Shown: positions 1-7,356 of the stretch, piece by piece
Numbering within the stretch: position 1 is the stretch's first letter
How the letters are laid out: each line of letters opens with the position of its first letter
NCBI GenBank assembly: GCA_036787815.1
Contig: DAIQOP010000095.1
Location: 1 to 13,371 of the forward strand
Source: DATBAK01 sp036787815
GTDB lineage: Bacteria; Actinomycetota; Acidimicrobiia; IMCC26256; PALSA-610
Direction of reading: 5' to 3'
Length of the DNA stretch: 13,371 nucleotides
Notes under the pieces: generated by a model
What the model saw: the letters and a program-made list of their open reading frames with translations, nothing else
What the model was told of the DNA's origin: nothing
The model's database searches: none
Made by a program: the position numbers and the translations under genes

Positions 1-1
1 C

Positions 2-1348
2 TGGCCGGGTGCCGCGGTCGTCGTCGGCAACCGTCTCTACGTGTTCCTCACCCGGCTGTTCCTCGACAGCTTCTTCGGCAGACCGGTCGGCGCGGCCGTC
101 GCCGCCTTCGACTTGCCGAGTCTGCAACTCGCCCGCCTCAGCGAGATCCCCTTCGTGGCGAACCGCGCCTTCGGTAGCGGCGCGGTGTACGACGGTGGAT
201 ACCTCTACGCCTACGCCCCACAGCCTCGAACGTGCCACCTGTGCTTCAAGGGCGACATGTACGTCGCGCGGGTTCCGGAGGGCCAGATCCAGATCCCGAG
301 CGCGTGGCGGTACCGATCGACCTCGGGTTGGGTCGCCAACGCGAAGGCGGCAACGCCGGTGCTGCCCGCCGCGGTCAGCAATACGGACGTGCAGCCGTAC
401 GGCAACGGGTTCCTCCTGATCACCAAGACGTTCGGCATCGTCGGCCCCGAGGTCGAAGCCTGGTTCGCTCCGAATCCCGACGGCCCGTGGCACGACCTCG
501 GCACGGTCTTCTCGGTGCCGGATCCACCACCCGCGTTCGTACCCGGGTTCCACTACACCCGGTCGTTCACCTACAACGCCGTCGTCCTGACCAGTACCCG
601 CTTCGCCGACGGCGGCTTCCTCGGCTCCTACGACGTCAACACCTTCGACCCACGCGAGGCGCGACGCGACGGTCGCATGGTCGGTCCGCGGTTCGTGTCC
701 ATCCACGTTCCGCCGCCACCCGCCGCGCCCCGTCGGGCGGTGGTCGCCCCCGGGCCGTCTCCCTGGACGCCGACGTTCGCGGTGGACCGCGCCGGAGTCG
801 TCCGCACCGTGAACGGCGGAGTGGGATTCGGCCGCTCCTACACCGCGCGCGCGGTCGCCGTCGCGCGCACACCAACCGCTCGCGGAGGGTGGGTCGCGGC
901 CGCCGACGGCGGAGTGTTCGCGTTCGGCGACGCCCGATTCTCCGGCTCCATGGGAGGGGTACGACTGAGTCAGCCCGTCGTCGGCATGGCCGCGACGCCG
1001 ACGGGACACGGGTACTGGCTGGTTGCCCGCGACGGCGGAGTCTTCACGTTCGGCGACGCCCGGTTCCACGGCTCGGCCGCGGGACAGCCGCCGCCGTACC
1101 CGGTCACGGGCATGGCCGCGACGCCCGACGGGCTCGGCTACTGGCTGGTGACGGTGGCCGGTCAGGCGTACGCGTACGGGCGGGCGAGGTACGCGGGCAA
1201 TGCGCGTTCGCTCGCACCCGGCATCGGCGTCGTGCCCGCGCCGGGCGGCTACCGGATCGTCGACAGCGCGGGCGAGGTGTGGACGCTCGGCGTCTCGGCC
1301 GGTGTGACCCGGATACCGACTCCGACACCGCTCGTCGCCGCGGGCTGA
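2..1348 (+). CDS. Beta-propeller-like protein (DUF4185/DUF5005-like) with C-terminal GGVFxFGDARF repeats, 5' partial
   Basis: The frame is open to the window edge (it begins WPGAAVVVGNRLY), so the start lies outside; a GTG at 41 is internal. 448 residues are visible. Residues about 1-245 have short aromatic/glycine strands and the phrase MYVARVPEG followed by WRYRSTSGW. This resembles actinobacterial DUF4185/DUF5005 proteins, which are predicted carbohydrate-active five-bladed propellers. Residues about 250-445 hold degenerate repeats of about 42 residues: GWVAAADGGVFAFGDARF near 296, GYWLVARDGGVFTFGDARF near 337, and GYWLVTVAGQAYAYGRARY near 379, with a faded further copy near the end. Such repeats are common in secreted actinobacterial (notably acidimicrobial) proteins and probably form a second propeller-like domain. 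An extracellular location is inferred, because the signal-peptide region is not in the window. Substrate and reaction are unknown. It is followed by a 119-bp gap before the acyltransferase, so co-transcription is uncertain. Confidence 0.85.
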   Translation, partial: WPGAAVVVGNRLYVFLTRLFLDSFFGRPVGAAVAAFDLPSLQLARLSEIPFVANRAFGSGAVYDGGYLYAYAPQPRTCHLCFKGDMYVARVPEGQIQIPSAWRYRSTSGWVANAKAATPVLPAAVSNTDVQPYGNGFLLITKTFGIVGPEVEAWFAPNPDGPWHDLGTVFSVPDPPPAFVPGFHYTRSFTYNAVVLTSTRFADGGFLGSYDVNTFDPREARRDGRMVGPRFVSIHVPPPPAAPRRAVVAPGPSPWTPTFAVDRAGVVRTVNGGVGFGRSYTARAVAVARTPTARGGWVAAADGGVFAFGDARFSGSMGGVRLSQPVVGMAATPTGHGYWLVARDGGVFTFGDARFHGSAAGQPPPYPVTGMAATPDGLGYWLVTVAGQAYAYGRARYAGNARSLAPGIGVVPAPGGYRIVDSAGEVWTLGVSAGVTRIPTPTPLVAAG

Positions 1349-1467
1349 TCCGGCGACCCTCTCCCGGCGGTCTGTCGCATCTCGCGGAAGGGTGACCTTC
1401 GCCTCTTCCCCACGATCCGAGCCGGCAGGAACGTACGAGGAAGGAACTCGCGAAGAGCGGAGGAACG

Positions 1468-2946
1468 ATGGACGTCTTCATGCGTGACACTGATGCCTTC
1501 GCCTGGAACATGGAACGGGATCCGACCCTCCGAGCAACGATCATCGGCGTCGCATGGATGGAGCGCAGCCCCGACTGGGATCAGCTCCTCGAGAAGGTCG
1601 ACCGGGCGACTCGGCTCATCCCGATGTTCCGCCAGCGCGTGGTCGAGCCGCCGGGAAGGCTCGCCACTCCCCGGTGGACCGTCGACGAGAGGTTCGACCT
1701 CACCTGGCACGTCCGCCGGGTCGACTCGCCCGCGCCGCACACGCCCGCCACGGTCATCGAGCTCGCACGCAATGCGTCGATGACCGCGTTCGACCATGCC
1801 CATCCCCTGTGGGAGTTCACGCTGGTGGAACGGCTCCGCGGCAACCACGCCGCTCTGGTCATGAAGGTGCACCACGCGCTCACCGACGGCATCGGTGGCA
1901 TGCAGCTCGCGCTGGAGCTCTTCGATCTCGAGCCCACTCCTCCGGCACCGGCATCTCTTCCCGAAGGCGCGAACGGTGAGCGGCTCGGGACCGGATCGTT
2001 GATTCGCGAGAGCCTGGTGCACGATTGGGAGCGGGCGTTCGGGTTCGTGAGCCGCGCGGCGGTATCGGCCGTGCCGTCCGCGTGGCATGCCGCGCGTCAC
2101 CCGATGGCCAGCGCCGGCGACGTGCTCGAGACGACGCGCTCCATCGCCCGCACGCTCGCGCCGGTGAGCGAGACCCTCTCCCCGGTCATGAAGGAGCGAA
2201 GTGTCGCCCGGCAACTCGACATGCTCGAGGTGCAGCTGACCGACCTCAAGCACGCCGCGGCCGCCGCGGGTGGGAGCCTGAACGACGGGTTCATGGCCGC
2301 AGTGACCGGGGGCCTCCGCCGCTATCACGAACGCCACGGCGCACCCGTCGACGAGCTGCGGGTCACGCTGCCCATCAGCATTCGCACGCCGGACGACCCG
2401 CCCGGCGGCAACCGCATCACACTCATTCGCTTTGCCGTCCCGGTCGGCGACGCAGACCCGGCGTCGCGCATCCGGGCCCTCGGTCGCTTGTGCCGAGCCG
2501 CCCGAGACGAGGACTCGCTCCGCTACACCGGCGCGATCGCGGGGACTCTCAACCTGCTCCCGCGAGGAGTCGTGGGCAGCATGCTCAAGCACGTCGACTT
2601 CGTCGCCAGCGACATCCCCGGCTTCGCGTTTCCGGTGTTCCTCGCCGGCGCTCCGGTGGAGCGGTACGTCGCCTTCGCTCCGACGACCGGCACGGCGGTG
2701 AACCTCGCGCTGCTGTCGTACAACGGCACCTGCTGCGTCGGCATCACCATGGACGCGGCGGCCGTCGCGGACCCCGAAGTCCTGGCCGAGTGCTTCCGAG
2801 AGGGGTTCGAGGAGGTTCTCGCCCTCGGCGGCGCGCACGACCCGGTGCGGCTCCCGCTCCGGGACGTCCCCAAGACCCCGCCGCGCCGTCAACCCAAGCG
2901 CCAACTCGCCGGTGCCTCCACGACCTCGGGTATCACCGCGTCGTAG
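1468..2946 (+). CDS. Wax ester synthase / diacylglycerol acyltransferase (WS/DGAT family)
   Basis: Transfers an acyl group from acyl-CoA to a long-chain alcohol or diacylglycerol, giving wax esters or triacylglycerol at the membrane/lipid-droplet surface. The 492-residue product has the usual family length. The catalytic motif HHALTDG is at residues 135-141 (first His 135, second His 136, Asp 140). HPLWEF is at 112-117, the expected spacing before it. The C-terminal WES acyltransferase half includes NDGF at 272-275 and a SDIPGF segment corresponding to the SNVPGP-like motif of the family. The ATG at 1468 is preceded by GGAGGAA, so the start is secure. Whether it makes wax esters or triacylglycerol cannot be told from the motif. 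The last 14 bases overlap, tail to tail, a proline-rich minus-strand reading frame that may belong to the next gene. A FadD-type acyl-CoA synthetase about 2.6 kb downstream could supply substrate, which is inference. Confidence 0.93.
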   Translation: MDVFMRDTDAFAWNMERDPTLRATIIGVAWMERSPDWDQLLEKVDRATRLIPMFRQRVVEPPGRLATPRWTVDERFDLTWHVRRVDSPAPHTPATVIELARNASMTAFDHAHPLWEFTLVERLRGNHAALVMKVHHALTDGIGGMQLALELFDLEPTPPAPASLPEGANGERLGTGSLIRESLVHDWERAFGFVSRAAVSAVPSAWHAARHPMASAGDVLETTRSIARTLAPVSETLSPVMKERSVARQLDMLEVQLTDLKHAAAAAGGSLNDGFMAAVTGGLRRYHERHGAPVDELRVTLPISIRTPDDPPGGNRITLIRFAVPVGDADPASRIRALGRLCRAARDEDSLRYTGAIAGTLNLLPRGVVGSMLKHVDFVASDIPGFAFPVFLAGAPVERYVAFAPTTGTAVNLALLSYNGTCCVGITMDAAAVADPEVLAECFREGFEEVLALGGAHDPVRLPLRDVPKTPPRRQPKRQLAGASTTSGITAS

Positions 2947-3099
2947 CGTCGGCGGGTTCCAAGCCGGGTTCCACGAGGGGCGGCTCGGGCGGCGCGGGCG
3001 GCTCGGGCGGGGCCGGGGGTGGAGGCGGCTCCGGCGGGACGGGAGGTATCGGGGCCGGTTGCGCGTCGGGCGACCCGGCGACGGGCTCGATCGGTGGCT
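2933..3099 (-). other. Proline-rich reading frame that could be the C-terminal tail of the BON-DUF2267 protein
   Basis: Immediately past the TGA of the BON-DUF2267 gene, the neighbouring minus-strand frame stays open for 55 codons, to a TGA at 2933-2935. It encodes KPPIEPVAGSPDAQP followed by runs such as PPEPPPPPAPPEPPAPPEPP and a closing PLVEPGLEP. I counted 8 of 55 codons ending in A or T, so third-position GC is about 85%, as expected for coding DNA here. Joining it needs the ribosome to slip back one base, or one missing G near CCGGCAC at about 3105-3111. On the plus strand the same bases read as a simple GGCGGCTCGGGC-type repeat, so low-complexity DNA that merely looks coding is a real alternative. 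It overlaps the acyltransferase 3' end by 14 bases. Confidence 0.4.
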
Positions 3100-3954
3100 T
3101 CACCGTGCCGGCTCGACCTCCCACAGCTCGCGCAGCTCCCGGGGAAGGACCGCCGCGACATCGCGGTCCTCGTTGGGCACCAGGCTCCGCAAGGTCGCGA
3201 CCACGGCACGGACGATCTCTTCCGCGTGCACCGGGGTGATCCCTCCTTCGGCGATCGCCGCCGCGACGAGCTGCGGCAGCGTCTTGAGGCGCCGCGGCCG
3301 TTCGCCCTGCCAACGGGCCGGGCCGGCCAGGGCCCGAACGTCGGCGGGAAGGTGCGCGTTCACCTGCGCGCGCTCGCCTTCGGGGATGCGGTCCATGAAC
3401 GCGCACAGCGTCGCGTGCACCGCGGCCCGAGGGTCCCACGCAGCGCCGGCGTCACTCGCCGCGTCGAGAAGCGCTCGCAACGCGTCGGAAGTCGGCGGTC
3501 GCACCGCCGCGCCCTGCGACGGACGCGTGTCACCCGCCACGAAGCCGGCATGCAGGTGCGACTCGACGCCCTTCACCCCACTGACGTGCATGATCGCGTG
3601 CTCGATGGCGCCGGCGGCTTCCTCGTTCGGCACGTCGCCGTGTACGAGAGCAACGTGGTCCTCGACCATCACGTGCACCCGCGGCACGTCGAGGCGCTTC
3701 TCGAGCGGGCCGAGGCTCGAACGAATCCGGTCGGCCAGGACGTCGTCACCGACGTCGGGATTCGGGTGCCGACCCGCGAGCCGGTACGCGATACCCGGCG
3801 CGCTCGCGGCCAGGTAACGCACGTCACGAGTCACGCGATCGATCACGTGCCGCGCCGTGCGCCCCACGGCACTCTCCGGCGCGGACGCCGCCACGACGCC
3901 GATCGCGCCGGCCGCCAATCCGGCCGTCTGCACCACACGCTTCGTGAGTCTCAT
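3100..3954 (-). CDS. BON and DUF2267 domain protein
   Basis: 284 residues. Residues about 1-25 form a basic then alanine/glycine-rich hydrophobic segment that may be a signal or anchor. Residues about 70-135 match a BON domain (IRSSLGPLEKRLDVPRVHV, then a GDVPNEEAAGAIEHA helix and VSGVKGVESHL). BON domains are thought to bind membranes or phospholipids. Residues about 155-278 match DUF2267: a VHATLCAFMDRIPEGERAQV helix, HLPADVRAL, AEEIVRAVVATLRSL, and the closing VAAVLPRELRELW. DUF2267 has no established function; it recurs beside stress and BON/CBS proteins. The ATG at 3954 has AAAGGAA about 8 bases upstream. It starts 39 bases after the PorA-family gene ends, so the two are probably one operon. 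The stop comes only six residues after the DUF2267 motif, and a proline/glutamate-rich frame continues beyond it (see findings), so the C terminus may be truncated. Confidence 0.87.
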   Translation of the reverse strand: MRLTKRVVQTAGLAAGAIGVVAASAPESAVGRTARHVIDRVTRDVRYLAASAPGIAYRLAGRHPNPDVGDDVLADRIRSSLGPLEKRLDVPRVHVMVEDHVALVHGDVPNEEAAGAIEHAIMHVSGVKGVESHLHAGFVAGDTRPSQGAAVRPPTSDALRALLDAASDAGAAWDPRAAVHATLCAFMDRIPEGERAQVNAHLPADVRALAGPARWQGERPRRLKTLPQLVAAAIAEGGITPVHAEEIVRAVVATLRSLVPNEDRDVAAVLPRELRELWEVEPAR

Positions 3955-3993
3955 CTCGATTCCTTTCGATTCATCAGGCTTCAGCCGGAAGCG

Positions 3994-5232
3994 TCAGACG
4001 TGCTCGCGCTCGCGCGGGAGCACGGGCGGGGCCGCCATCGGCTCGAGCGGCGGGAGCTTCTCGGTCGCGCGGGCCTGCTCGCCACGCTCTCGCGACCCGA
4101 ACCACATGAGCAGACCGCCCACGAGCAGGAGCGCCCCGAGCAGCACCATCGCGGCCGGGAGCCGCCACTGGATGAGGTTCATCTGCGACGCCTGCTGCCG
4201 GGCCTTGCTCGCAACGTGCAGCGACGACGGCACGGTCTGCGTGTACACGTACATCTGCGCCGGCTGCGGCCCCCGCGCCGAAAGCGTCGCGAGCCCTGCG
4301 GCTGCCGCCTTCACCGACGGGATGGACGAGTACTTCTGCAGCACCTTGTTGAGCGCCGCGGCACCACTGAGGTCGGGCTTGACCGCCACGCCCTCTTGCG
4401 TGCTGTGGACGTCGATCAGGGCGCCGGTCTTCGGCTCGATCGAGATGATGCCGTCGGCGATGAAGTAGTAGCGCAGCGGGATCGGCCTCGACAGCGTGTC
4501 GGTCACGAGCGTCCGCTCGGCCGGCGTGAGCTGCGACCCGACGTCGGCCAGCGCCTTGTTCACGTCGACACCTGCCGCGACCAGCTGGGGCTGCAGCTGC
4601 GCGGTCGTGATCTGCATGGGCAGCCCGATCGCCTGGAGATGCGCGAGGTAGTACGGCGCGACGGGGTGCAGGAGCTTGGTCGAGAAGTCGATCACGGAGA
4701 CGCGTCCGTCGTCGTGGAAGTGGCGGTCCTCGACGAGCTTCAGCGGCGCCGAGACGCCGGCCTCGGGGATGAACGAGCGGTACGAGCCCGTCGCCTTCGT
4801 GCCCATCGCGAAGTTGACCCGGTAGGAGCCGGCGGCGGACATCAGCGCTTTCGGGTCGCCGAACGCGTACTCACGAGGATCGTCGACCAATTGCATCGTC
4901 CGCCGGTCCATCACGTACTGGTAGTCCTCGACCGTGGTGGTCGAACCCGCCTTGATCGTGATCGTCTCGTCGACCACCGCGCGCGAGAACGACCCGGAGA
5001 CCACCTTGACGTGCCGGTCGACGGTGATCGGCACGCTCGTCGGCTTGGCGAGGGGAAGCAAGGTCTTCGCATCGACGTACGTGAGCCCGCGGCCCGCGTA
5101 GTGGGCCGTCTCGTCGAGATCGAGCGGGAAGCGCACAAGCGCAGGCGCCACCCCCAAGCGAACTCCCATCGACCCGAGCAGGAGAACCACTCCTGCGCAC
5201 ACACCCACGATGCCCCAGCGACGTCGCTTCAT
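3994..5232 (-). CDS. DUF3068 / PorA-family envelope protein
   Basis: 412 residues from the ATG at 5232, which has GAAGGGGGA 6-8 bases upstream. The frame extends further to 5280, but that extension has no comparable ribosome binding site and would place a poor leader before the membrane segment. Residues 2-5 are basic (KRRR), followed by a hydrophobic helix at about 7-29 (GIVGVCAGVVLLLG). A large extracytoplasmic domain follows, with the DUF3068 pattern: FPLDLDETAHYAGRGL near the N terminus, repeated short strands, and the closing RLPAAMVLLGALLLVGGLLM helix at about 357-377, then a charged tail. DUF3068 proteins are widespread in actinobacteria and are annotated in databases as the PorA porin family; for a protein like this, channel activity is inference. 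Two terminal helices around one exported domain is the expected topology. It is the first gene of a probable operon with the BON-DUF2267 gene and is divergent from the acyl-CoA synthetase gene. Confidence 0.88.
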   Translation of the reverse strand: MKRRRWGIVGVCAGVVLLLGSMGVRLGVAPALVRFPLDLDETAHYAGRGLTYVDAKTLLPLAKPTSVPITVDRHVKVVSGSFSRAVVDETITIKAGSTTTVEDYQYVMDRRTMQLVDDPREYAFGDPKALMSAAGSYRVNFAMGTKATGSYRSFIPEAGVSAPLKLVEDRHFHDDGRVSVIDFSTKLLHPVAPYYLAHLQAIGLPMQITTAQLQPQLVAAGVDVNKALADVGSQLTPAERTLVTDTLSRPIPLRYYFIADGIISIEPKTGALIDVHSTQEGVAVKPDLSGAAALNKVLQKYSSIPSVKAAAAGLATLSARGPQPAQMYVYTQTVPSSLHVASKARQQASQMNLIQWRLPAAMVLLGALLLVGGLLMWFGSRERGEQARATEKLPPLEPMAAPPVLPREREHV

Positions 5233-5504
5233 CGGATCGTCCCCCTTCTCTTGGCCCGATCCGGGCCCACACCACATCACACGTCAACGACGGCCGCGCC
5301 GGTAGAGGCGATGGACCCATCGCTCGCGACCCCATCGGCGGGTCTTCGAGCGGCAGGTCTTCGAGAATCGCGTCGTGGCGCGTCGGGCCGGACTCACCGC
5401 GCCCGGGGCGACGACGGGACGTTCGCCTCTGGTGCAGTCGCTTCTCCGTCCCGCGAAATAGCAGAGACGACTTGTTGCCACGAGAGCCGACCCGGGGGGA
5501 CGCG
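5233..5504. promoter_or_regulatory. Divergent intergenic region between PorA-family and acyl-CoA synthetase genes
   Basis: The 272 bp between two start codons facing away from each other should hold both promoters. The only clear signals are the two ribosome binding sites at its ends. I could not identify a convincing -35/-10 pair or operator palindrome by eye. Frames that run through it have no recognisable protein. Confidence 0.4.
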
Positions 5505-7340
5505 ATGGAGGGCACACCGGCATTTCGCATCGAGGGCGAGACGATCGTCGAGTCGTTCTGCGTCAACCTGCGGCGTATCGGCGCGCGCCCGGCGCTTCGC
5601 CGACGGGCCGAGAAAGGCTGGGAGACGCTGACCTGGGGTGACTACGGCCGCGCGGTCGCCGAGGTGACCGCGGGCCTGGCCGAGATGGGCGTCGACGCCG
5701 GCGATCGAGTCGCGATCCTCTCGGGCAACCGGGTCGAATGGCACCTCGCCGATTTCGGGACGCTCTGCAACGGCAGTGTGACGGTGCCGCTCTACCCGAC
5801 CAGCTCGGCGGAGCAGGTCCATTACCTGCTCCAACACTGCCGGGCAGTGCTCTGCTTCGTCGAGAACCACGACCTGCTGGCGAAGGTGCTGGAGGTGCGC
5901 GACCGGCTTCCCGAGCTGCGCCAAGTCGTGGTCTTCGACAACGACGAACGCATCGACGACCCGTCCCTCATCGGGCTCGAGCAACTCCGGTCGATCGGTG
6001 CGACGCGCCTCGAGCGCGAACCGGATCTGTTCGACAGCCGAGCCGCGGCCGTCGTTCCCGAACAGCTCGCAACGCTCGTCTACACGAGCGGCACGACCGG
6101 GCCGCCCAAGGGCGCGATGGTCAGCCACGCCAACATCATCTGGACGATCCGCAGCGCGGCCGCATTGTTCGAGTTTCGCGAACGCGAGCGGTTGCTGTCG
6201 TTCCTGCCGTTGAGTCACATCGCCGAACGCATGATGAGCGACTTCACGCCAGTGGCCATCGGCGGTGAGACGTGGTTCGCCCGCAGTCTCGCCACGGTCG
6301 CCGAAGATCTCCGCGACTGTCGCCCGACCCTCTTCTTCGCGGTCCCGCGCGTGTGGGAGAAGGCGCAGGAGGCGATCCTCGAGAAGTTCGGCGACGAGCA
6401 CGGTCTGCGGCGGCTCGTCATCGAGCGCTACATCGATCTCGGCGAGCACGTGATCTCGCAGCACGCGACGGCGCACGATGCACCGATCTGGGAGCGGCTT
6501 CCCTACACCGCGCTCGACGCCGCGGTGGGCGCCCGGATCCGAGGCGAGATGGGCCTCGACAAGGCGCACATTCTCATCACCGCGGCGGCTCCCACGCACC
6601 CCGACCTCATCCGCTGGTACCACTCGATCGGCATCCCGATCGTCGAGCTCTACGGGCAGACGGAGTCGTGCGGACCGACCACGGCGAACCCGCCGCACGC
6701 CAACCACGTCGGAACCGTCGGGTTGCCCTTTCCCGGCGTACGCGTCTCGATCGCGCCCGACGGCGAGATCCTCGTCAAGGGCGGCAACGTGTGCATGGGC
6801 TACTTCGAGAACACGGAAGGCACCGTGGCGCTGTTCGACGACGACGGCTGGATGCGTAGCGGCGACACCGGAAGTCTCGACGACGACGGCTACCTGACCA
6901 TCACCGGTCGCAAGAAGGACCTCATCATCACGGCTGCGGGGCAGAACATCGCGCCCCAGGAGATCGAGATGGACCTCCGGTACGCCGAGCTCGTGTCGGA
7001 AGCGATGGTGATCGGCGAGGGGCGGCGCTACCTCACCGCGCTGATCACGCTCGACGCCGACGCGCTCAAGCGCTGGGCCGACATGAACGGCAAGATCGCC
7101 GACTACGAAGCGCTCGTCGGTGACCCCGATCTCCGCGACGAGGTCGCCCGCATCGTCGCCGAGGTGAACCGCAAGCGGTCACGGGTCGAGAACATCCGCA
7201 AATACCGCCTGCTCCCCCACCAGCTGACGGTCGCCGAGGGCGAGATGACGCCCACCTTGAAGGTCAAACGCAACGTGGTCGCCGACCACTACCGCAGCCT
7301 CATCGACGAGATGTACGCGGAGGAGACGGTTCCCGCCTAA
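5505..7340 (+). CDS. Long-chain fatty acid-CoA ligase (AMP-forming, FadD15-like)
   Basis: Activates fatty acids to acyl-CoA through an acyl-adenylate, using ATP and CoA. The 611-residue product has the length of the bacterial long-chain/FadD15 group. Adenylate-forming motifs are in order: the phosphate loop YTSGTTGPPKG at residues 193-203, LYGQTE at 382-387, the hinge region GRKKDLIITAAGQNIAP from 468, and TPTLKVKR at 582-589, whose lysine (about 586) is the likely catalytic C-terminal lysine. All key residues appear intact. The ATG at 5505 follows GGGGGGACGCG; an upstream TTG at 5472 is in frame but less likely. The glycosyltransferase begins 16 bp after the stop, suggesting co-transcription. 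Substrate chain length cannot be read from sequence. It could feed the WS/DGAT enzyme of this window or beta-oxidation. Confidence 0.93.
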   Translation: MEGTPAFRIEGETIVESFCVNLRRIGARPALRRRAEKGWETLTWGDYGRAVAEVTAGLAEMGVDAGDRVAILSGNRVEWHLADFGTLCNGSVTVPLYPTSSAEQVHYLLQHCRAVLCFVENHDLLAKVLEVRDRLPELRQVVVFDNDERIDDPSLIGLEQLRSIGATRLEREPDLFDSRAAAVVPEQLATLVYTSGTTGPPKGAMVSHANIIWTIRSAAALFEFRERERLLSFLPLSHIAERMMSDFTPVAIGGETWFARSLATVAEDLRDCRPTLFFAVPRVWEKAQEAILEKFGDEHGLRRLVIERYIDLGEHVISQHATAHDAPIWERLPYTALDAAVGARIRGEMGLDKAHILITAAAPTHPDLIRWYHSIGIPIVELYGQTESCGPTTANPPHANHVGTVGLPFPGVRVSIAPDGEILVKGGNVCMGYFENTEGTVALFDDDGWMRSGDTGSLDDDGYLTITGRKKDLIITAAGQNIAPQEIEMDLRYAELVSEAMVIGEGRRYLTALITLDADALKRWADMNGKIADYEALVGDPDLRDEVARIVAEVNRKRSRVENIRKYRLLPHQLTVAEGEMTPTLKVKRNVVADHYRSLIDEMYAEETVPA

Positions 7341-7356
7341 CGCTTCCCTGGTCGCC

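Noticed and set aside
1249..2904. Long minus-strand open frame (551 codons) over the acyltransferase gene
   Set aside because: It is antisense to WS/DGAT with its HHxxxDG motif, has an Arg/Gly/Glu-rich composition, and no recognisable domain; a GC-rich shadow frame.
2970..3060. GGCGGCTCGGGC-type repeat as a CRISPR or mobile-element feature
   Set aside because: Short irregular glycine/proline-type low complexity without spacers, terminal repeats or a transposase.
3019..5631. Plus-strand open frame of 870 codons across the PorA-family and BON genes
   Set aside because: It is a low-complexity Arg/His/Asp-rich translation antisense to two recognised genes, typical of third-position GC bias.
5394..6707. 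Minus-strand open frame of 437 codons inside the acyl-CoA synthetase gene
   Set aside because: The plus strand carries every adenylate-forming motif; the antisense product has no coherent domain.
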